Origin: Verrucomicrobiota bacterium
GTDB lineage: Bacteria > Verrucomicrobiota > Verrucomicrobiia > Opitutales > Opitutaceae
Direction of reading: 5' to 3'
Assembly: GCA_023391285.1 (NCBI GenBank)
Contig: JAEWBF010000120.1
Location: 1-64,000 of the forward strand
DNA: 64,000 nucleotides
Below, piece after piece: positions 60,458 through 64,000 of the stretch. The stretch's first letter is position 1; the number at the start of each line of letters is the position of its first letter. The position numbers were made by a program, and so were the translations under genes. The notes beneath the pieces are model-generated. The model did no database searches and was not told the DNA's origin. It saw only the letters and a program-made list of their open reading frames with translations.

Positions 60458-61308
60458 AATTCACCCAGCCTCAAGCCGACGTTTATGTGCCTGCGGGCGA
60501 GCTTTCGCCGGAGGCGGCGCTCGCGCGCGTGACCCACCTGTGCGTCGCGGCGCATCAGGATGACATTGAAATCATGGCGCATGCGGGGATTTCCGACTGC
60601 CTCGATACTCCCGGTCGGGCGTTTGGCGGGGTGGTGGTGACGAATGGCGCCGGTTCCCCGCGCACGGGGCGCTACGCGCAGATGACCGACGCGGAGATGC
60701 AGACGGTGCGCCGGGAGGAGCAGCGAGCCGCGGCGCGGCTTGGTCGGTATTCGATTCAGTTGCAGCTGGCGCACCCGAGCTCGGCGGTGAAAACGCCCGG
60801 TCATCCGGGTGTGGCAAGCGATCTCGCGACAATCTTCACGGGCTGCCAGCCGGAGGTGGTTTATCTCCACAATCCGGCGGACAAACACGACACGCACGTG
60901 GCGGTGCTGGCGCGTTGTCTCACGGCGCTGCGCGCGCTTCCGCCGGAGCGGCAGCCGAAGCGGGTGTTGGGTTGCGAAGTCTGGCGCGATCTCGACTGGC
61001 TGGTGGATGCCGACAAGGTGGTCCTCGATTCCGGGCGACACCCGGAACTCGCGGCGGAGTTGCTCAAGGTTTTCGATTCCCAGATTTCGGGTGGAAAACG
61101 CTACGACCTGGCGGCGCTCGGGCGGCGGGCGGCGCACGCGACCTTTCATACGTCGCACGCGACCGATCGCGTCAACGGCATCACGTGGGCCATGGACCTC
61201 ACGCCGTTGTTGCGGGTGCCTGAAGTCTCGCTGGTCGATTACACGCTCGATCACGTCCGGCGCTTGCAGAAGGACGTCGAAGCGCGGATTCGGCAATTTG
61301 CGGACTAG
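60454..61308 (+). CDS. PIG-L family deacetylase with intact metal site
   Basis: The 284-residue protein has the zinc-binding motif CVAAHQDDIEIMAH at about residue 30 (AHxDD, with Gln in place of the usual Pro) and the second ligand pair in NPADKHDTHVAVLARC at about residue 143, plus GGVVVTNGAG. PIG-L/LmbE enzymes remove acetyl groups from GlcNAc-containing molecules. In this operon it could make GlcN or GlcN-6-P and so replace NagA. ATGA overlap with the ROK kinase places it as the last gene of the operon. Cytoplasmic, no signal peptide. Note that the deacetylase-like domain fused to the deaminase has lost exactly the residues retained here. Confidence 0.9.
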   Translation: MKFTQPQADVYVPAGELSPEAALARVTHLCVAAHQDDIEIMAHAGISDCLDTPGRAFGGVVVTNGAGSPRTGRYAQMTDAEMQTVRREEQRAAARLGRYSIQLQLAHPSSAVKTPGHPGVASDLATIFTGCQPEVVYLHNPADKHDTHVAVLARCLTALRALPPERQPKRVLGCEVWRDLDWLVDADKVVLDSGRHPELAAELLKVFDSQISGGKRYDLAALGRRAAHATFHTSHATDRVNGITWAMDLTPLLRVPEVSLVDYTLDHVRRLQKDVEARIRQFAD

Positions 61309-61643
61309 GCGCGAACCGTTTCGGTGAGCCATGGCTCGACGAGGACTCCGACAAGTCGGGCAGGCTGCCTCGCCTAACGAATGCGGCTATATTCAACTTA
61401 GCCCGCTCTAAAAGGTCTGAGGATAGTTCGCAGCAAACTCAGAGCCGGAGCCGGGACGGGCGGGTCGCGCGACGCGGCCGGCGTCGAGGGCGTTGCTCAC
61501 GTTGTTGATCTCCGCTTCGAGTCCCCCACCGCGACGCTGGACGCGCGCGTATATTACAATGCGCGCCCCGCGCACTTGCTTTTCGCGGTGAGCACGTCCG
61601 ATGGTAGGGCGCTCGTTGAGCGCATCTTTCTTTCTCCTGACCC
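61309..61643. other. Intergenic region after the amino-sugar operon
   Basis: These 335 bp hold a small hairpin (CCGAC-AA-GTCGG at 61348-61359, nested in GAGG...CCTC) that may end the operon transcript, though no T-run follows. On the minus strand an 80-codon open stretch without an ATG (about 61655 down to 61410) reads LEAEINNVSNALDAGRVARP and ends in a stop; it looks protein-like but I cannot assign it and it may be a gene remnant. The promoter of the next gene should lie at the right end. Confidence 0.3.
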
Positions 61644-62912
61644 GTGGAACGTCGCATTACGAAGCCAGACATCACCGATCAAGCCGGTCGATCGTGCGGA
61701 CGAGGCGCTTCGCGCGCGGCGCTCGTTGGACGTGGTGTGCGGGTGGTCGTGGTGGGGTTGGCGGCGCTGTTGTCGGCTTGTCAGCGGGAGGCCGAGCAAG
61801 GCGCGACGCAGACGAATTCAAAAAGCGAAGCGGCTGTGTTCATTTCGTCGGATTCGCGTCCAGGGTTGGCGGCCTATGAGCCCACGCGCGGAAATACATC
61901 GCGGCCGGATGGGCCGGTTCCGCCGGGGATGGTTTGGATTCCGGGCGGCGAGTTCTCGATGGGCACGGATGATCCAACGATGGAGGTGTGCGGCGGATCC
62001 GAGACGATGGACGATGCGCGCCCGATTCATCGTGTGCAGGTCGACGGATTTTGGATGGATGTGACCGAGGTGACGAATGCCGAGTTCGCGAAGTTCGTTG
62101 AAGCGACGGGATATGTGACGGTGGCCGAGAGAAAGCCGCGGGCGGAAGATTTCCCGGGCGCGAGTGCGGACCAATTGGTGGCGGGGTCGGTGGTTTTTTC
62201 GCCGCCCGGGGAGCCGGTTTCGTTGGACAATGCGCTCGTTTGGTGGCGCTACGTGCCGGGTGCGAATTGGCGGCATCCGGAAGGGCCGCAGAGTTCGCTC
62301 CACGGGCGAGCGAACGAACCGGTGGTGCATATCGCCTATGAGGATGCGGAGGCTTATGCGAAATGGGCCGGTAAACGTTTGCCGACGGAAGCGGAGTGGG
62401 AGTTCGCCGCGCGCGGCGGAAAAGCGGGCGAACGCTATTCGTGGGGCAACGAGCTTCAGCCGGGCGGCAAGTGGATGGCCAACATCTGGCAGGGACGTTT
62501 TCCGAATGAGGATACGGCGGAGGATGGTTACCGCGGAGTCGCGCCGGTGCGGTCGTTTGCGGCGAATCCTTACGGGCTGCACGACATGGCGGGAAATGTG
62601 TGGGAATGGTGCAGCGATTGGTATCGGCCGGACATGTATCGGCATGCGGTGGCGATGAGCGGAGGCGTGGTGAAAAATCCGCGCGGGCCGGCGAGGCATG
62701 ACAGCTACGATCCACAGGAGCCGGGGCAGGTGAAACGTGTGCAGCGGGGCGGATCGTTTTTGTGCACGGACCAATATTGCACGCGCTACATGCTTGGTTC
62801 GCGCGGCAAAGGAGCGCCCGACACGGGGAGCAATCACGTGGGTTTTCGGTGTGTGAAAGATCCGGCGTCGGCGCCGGGCGTGCGGGATAACGCGGAAAAG
62901 GCTGGCGCGTAG
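61644..62912 (+). CDS. Lipoprotein formylglycine-generating enzyme (SUMF1/FGE family)
   Basis: The 422-residue protein has an N-terminal hydrophobic segment with lipobox ALLSAC (Cys about residue 46) and a full FGE-sulfatase domain: GMVWIPGGEFSMGTDD, DVTEVTNAEFAKFV, LPTEAEWEFAARGG, GLHDMAGNVWEWCSDW, and the C-terminal RVQRGGSFLCTDQYCTRYML with the two Cys residues that correspond to the copper/active-site pair of true FGEs, then NHVGFRCV. It should convert a Cys in sulfatases to formylglycine using oxygen, on the periplasmic side. Many FGE-like proteins lack both cysteines; this one keeps them. The start is a GTG at 61644 because no in-frame ATG precedes the lipobox. No sulfatase gene lies in the window. 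Confidence 0.88.
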   Translation: MERRITKPDITDQAGRSCGRGASRAALVGRGVRVVVVGLAALLSACQREAEQGATQTNSKSEAAVFISSDSRPGLAAYEPTRGNTSRPDGPVPPGMVWIPGGEFSMGTDDPTMEVCGGSETMDDARPIHRVQVDGFWMDVTEVTNAEFAKFVEATGYVTVAERKPRAEDFPGASADQLVAGSVVFSPPGEPVSLDNALVWWRYVPGANWRHPEGPQSSLHGRANEPVVHIAYEDAEAYAKWAGKRLPTEAEWEFAARGGKAGERYSWGNELQPGGKWMANIWQGRFPNEDTAEDGYRGVAPVRSFAANPYGLHDMAGNVWEWCSDWYRPDMYRHAVAMSGGVVKNPRGPARHDSYDPQEPGQVKRVQRGGSFLCTDQYCTRYMLGSRGKGAPDTGSNHVGFRCVKDPASAPGVRDNAEKAGA

Positions 62913-62977
62913 TGGCGCGCTGACGCGGACGGCGGTGCGGGACTTTGCAGTGCGTGGGGATTTGCGTAGGGTGAGGG

Positions 62978-63376
62978 ATGCAGGTGGAGAAAACGCAGAT
63001 TATCGCGCGAGGCTTGGCGCATCGATGTCCGAACTGTGGGGAGCGAACGCTCTTCCCGCCGCGATCGCTGCGGATTCGGCGGCGGTGTCCGAGTTGCGGA
63101 ACGGGGTTCGATCGGGGTGAAGGATTTTTTCTGGGGCCCTGGGTGCTGAACTACTCGGTGGCTTCGTTCGTGTTTGTGATTCCTGCGATCGTTGCCGGGG
63201 CGAGTGGGGTGGTTTCGTGGACGGTGGCGACGGTGCTGGCGGTGGTGGGGTGCACGCTGGTGCCCGTCCTGCTTTACCGGAGTTGTTGGAGTTGGTGGCT
63301 GGCGCTGTATTTCTGGTTTCTGCCGCAGCGGCTGCCGGCGAACGGGGGCGTCGTCGGAGAGGCGGAGGAGGACTGA
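62978..63376 (+). CDS. DUF983 family zinc-ribbon membrane protein
   Basis: The 132-residue protein has a cytoplasmic zinc ribbon CPNCGERTLFPPRSLRIRRR ending in CPSCGTGF (Cys-x2-Cys twice), the motif GEGFFLGPWVLNY, and two membrane segments (FVFVIPAIVAGASGVVSW and VATVLAVVGCTLVPVLLY) followed by SWWLALYFWF. It is the standard DUF983 layout and length. Function unknown; in other bacteria the gene is often near cytochrome oxidase assembly genes, which is not the case here. ATG at 62978. Confidence 0.86.
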   Translation: MQVEKTQIIARGLAHRCPNCGERTLFPPRSLRIRRRCPSCGTGFDRGEGFFLGPWVLNYSVASFVFVIPAIVAGASGVVSWTVATVLAVVGCTLVPVLLYRSCWSWWLALYFWFLPQRLPANGGVVGEAEED

Positions 63377-63526
63377 GCCGCAACGATTTGGTTAGACACG
63401 AGTGGATGCGGAGACGCCCGCATGAATGCCTGATTTGAGGAGCTCGCGGGCTTGCGGAGAAGGAGGTTGGTGGCAGGGTGGCGCGGCCCCGGCTGCGACT
63501 TCGCGCGGAAGGGCGCCGAATACGTC

Positions 63527-64000
63527 ATGTCGATCAATCTGCTCGAATCCGGAGGGGTGTTGGACCCCGATGCGCTGATCAAGGAATCGCACCGTCTGGT
63601 GCGCGTGTTTGCCGAGTTTCTCGACGGGCTGCCGGAAAGCAGCGAGCGGCGAATCCGCTTGTTGGATACGAGCGAAGGGACGCTCGGGGTGTATCCGGTC
63701 GACGGCGACAATCCGCGGGCGGTGGAGGCGGCGATTCAGGCGCGGTCGATCGTGTTTCACCTGTTGAACATCGCGGAGGAGTTTCAGGGGGCGCAGTTGC
63801 GGCGCAAGGTCGGCGAGCCGCCGGCGACGGGACGGCTCAACGAGGCGACAACGATCCGGTGGTCGTTCCGCTCGATCGTGCGCAATCTGTTGAAACGCGG
63901 GGCGACGGCGGAGCAGATCGCGGCGTTTTTGGGACGTTTCGAGATCCAGCCGGTGCTGACGGCGCATCCGACGGAGGCGAAGCGGGTGACGGTGCTCGAA
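63527..64000 (+). CDS. ppc: Phosphoenolpyruvate carboxylase, N-terminal part (runs off the window)
   Basis: A plus-strand reading frame stays open from the ATG at 63527 to the window end (158 codons). It contains IRWSFRSIVRNLLKRGATAE and near its end FEIQPVLTAHPTEAKRVTVL, the signature with the catalytic His of PEP carboxylase (His138 in E. coli). The enzyme carboxylates PEP to oxaloacetate and replenishes the TCA cycle. In-frame protein-like codons (GCDFARKGAEYV) precede the ATG, and a strong AAGGAGG sequence at 63460-63466 lies upstream, so a GTG at 63470 is a possible alternative start. The rest of the gene is outside the window. Confidence 0.85.
   Translation, partial: MSINLLESGGVLDPDALIKESHRLVRVFAEFLDGLPESSERRIRLLDTSEGTLGVYPVDGDNPRAVEAAIQARSIVFHLLNIAEEFQGAQLRRKVGEPPATGRLNEATTIRWSFRSIVRNLLKRGATAEQIAAFLGRFEIQPVLTAHPTEAKRVTVLE

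Overview
The window is GC-rich chromosomal DNA from a Gram-negative bacterium, most likely a free-living or host-associated member of the Verrucomicrobia, family Opitutaceae. The reasons are a TonB-dependent receptor with the N-terminal 'SPFTVDASRDQGY' style plug typical of that family, a giant delta-60-repeat surface protein, many two-domain Gfo/Idh/MocA oxidoreductases, GH106-type rhamnosidase, exported esterases and sialidase-like proteins, and the near absence of clear Shine-Dalgarno sites. No plasmid, phage structural, IS transposase, rRNA or CRISPR locus was seen. This taxonomic call is inference from protein style, not from a marker gene comparison.

Region 1 (1-17.9 kb) is a carbohydrate locus. 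A minus-strand operon (GH106-like alpha-L-rhamnosidase, BD-FAE-type esterase, CBM9-like/PKD protein, an unknown exported protein, a Gfo/Idh/MocA oxidoreductase) is divergent from a plus-strand operon (second Gfo/Idh/MocA protein, then ATPase-permease-permease-lipoprotein of a RhaTPQS/LsrACDB-type importer). A large TonB-dependent receptor follows and ends in a strong terminator. A plausible job is uptake and use of rhamnose-containing polysaccharide. Two repeat elements lie inside the transporter operon.

Region 2 (17.9-37.2 kb) is mixed: a tandem pair of TMTC-like membrane/TPR proteins, a PqiA-domain protein and a MuiA-family protein, the 1955-residue delta-60 repeat protein, a methyltransferase, a sialate O-acetylesterase-like enzyme overlapping uvrC, cinA (with a changed deamidase active site), a cupin, purC and a tRNA-Glu.

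Region 3 (37.2-40.05 kb), directly downstream of the tRNA, looks like a decayed island: a frameshifted integrase-like remnant, a hipBA toxin-antitoxin module with operator repeats, and an ankyrin gene cut off at both ends.

Region 4 (40.0-54.05 kb), which appears by eye somewhat less GC-rich, is a second glycan locus: CE7 acetylxylan esterase, MFS sugar(-acid) transporter, HEAT-repeat protein, two sialidase-like exported proteins around a TonB-dependent receptor, aldose epimerase, HpaI-type aldolase, and two GntR-HTH/LacI-like regulators.

Region 5 (54.15-61.3 kb) is the most coherent and most interesting operon: sugar-1-P nucleotidyltransferase, NahK-like kinase, GalE-like epimerase, a glucosamine-6-P deaminase fused to a PIG-L-like domain that has lost its metal ligands, a ROK/ASKHA-type sugar kinase and a free-standing PIG-L deacetylase with intact ligands. 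Together they could form a complete amino-sugar salvage route that uses a PIG-L enzyme where NagA is normally found. Downstream are a lipoprotein formylglycine-generating enzyme with both active-site cysteines, a DUF983 zinc-ribbon membrane protein and the start of PEP carboxylase, which runs off the end of the window.
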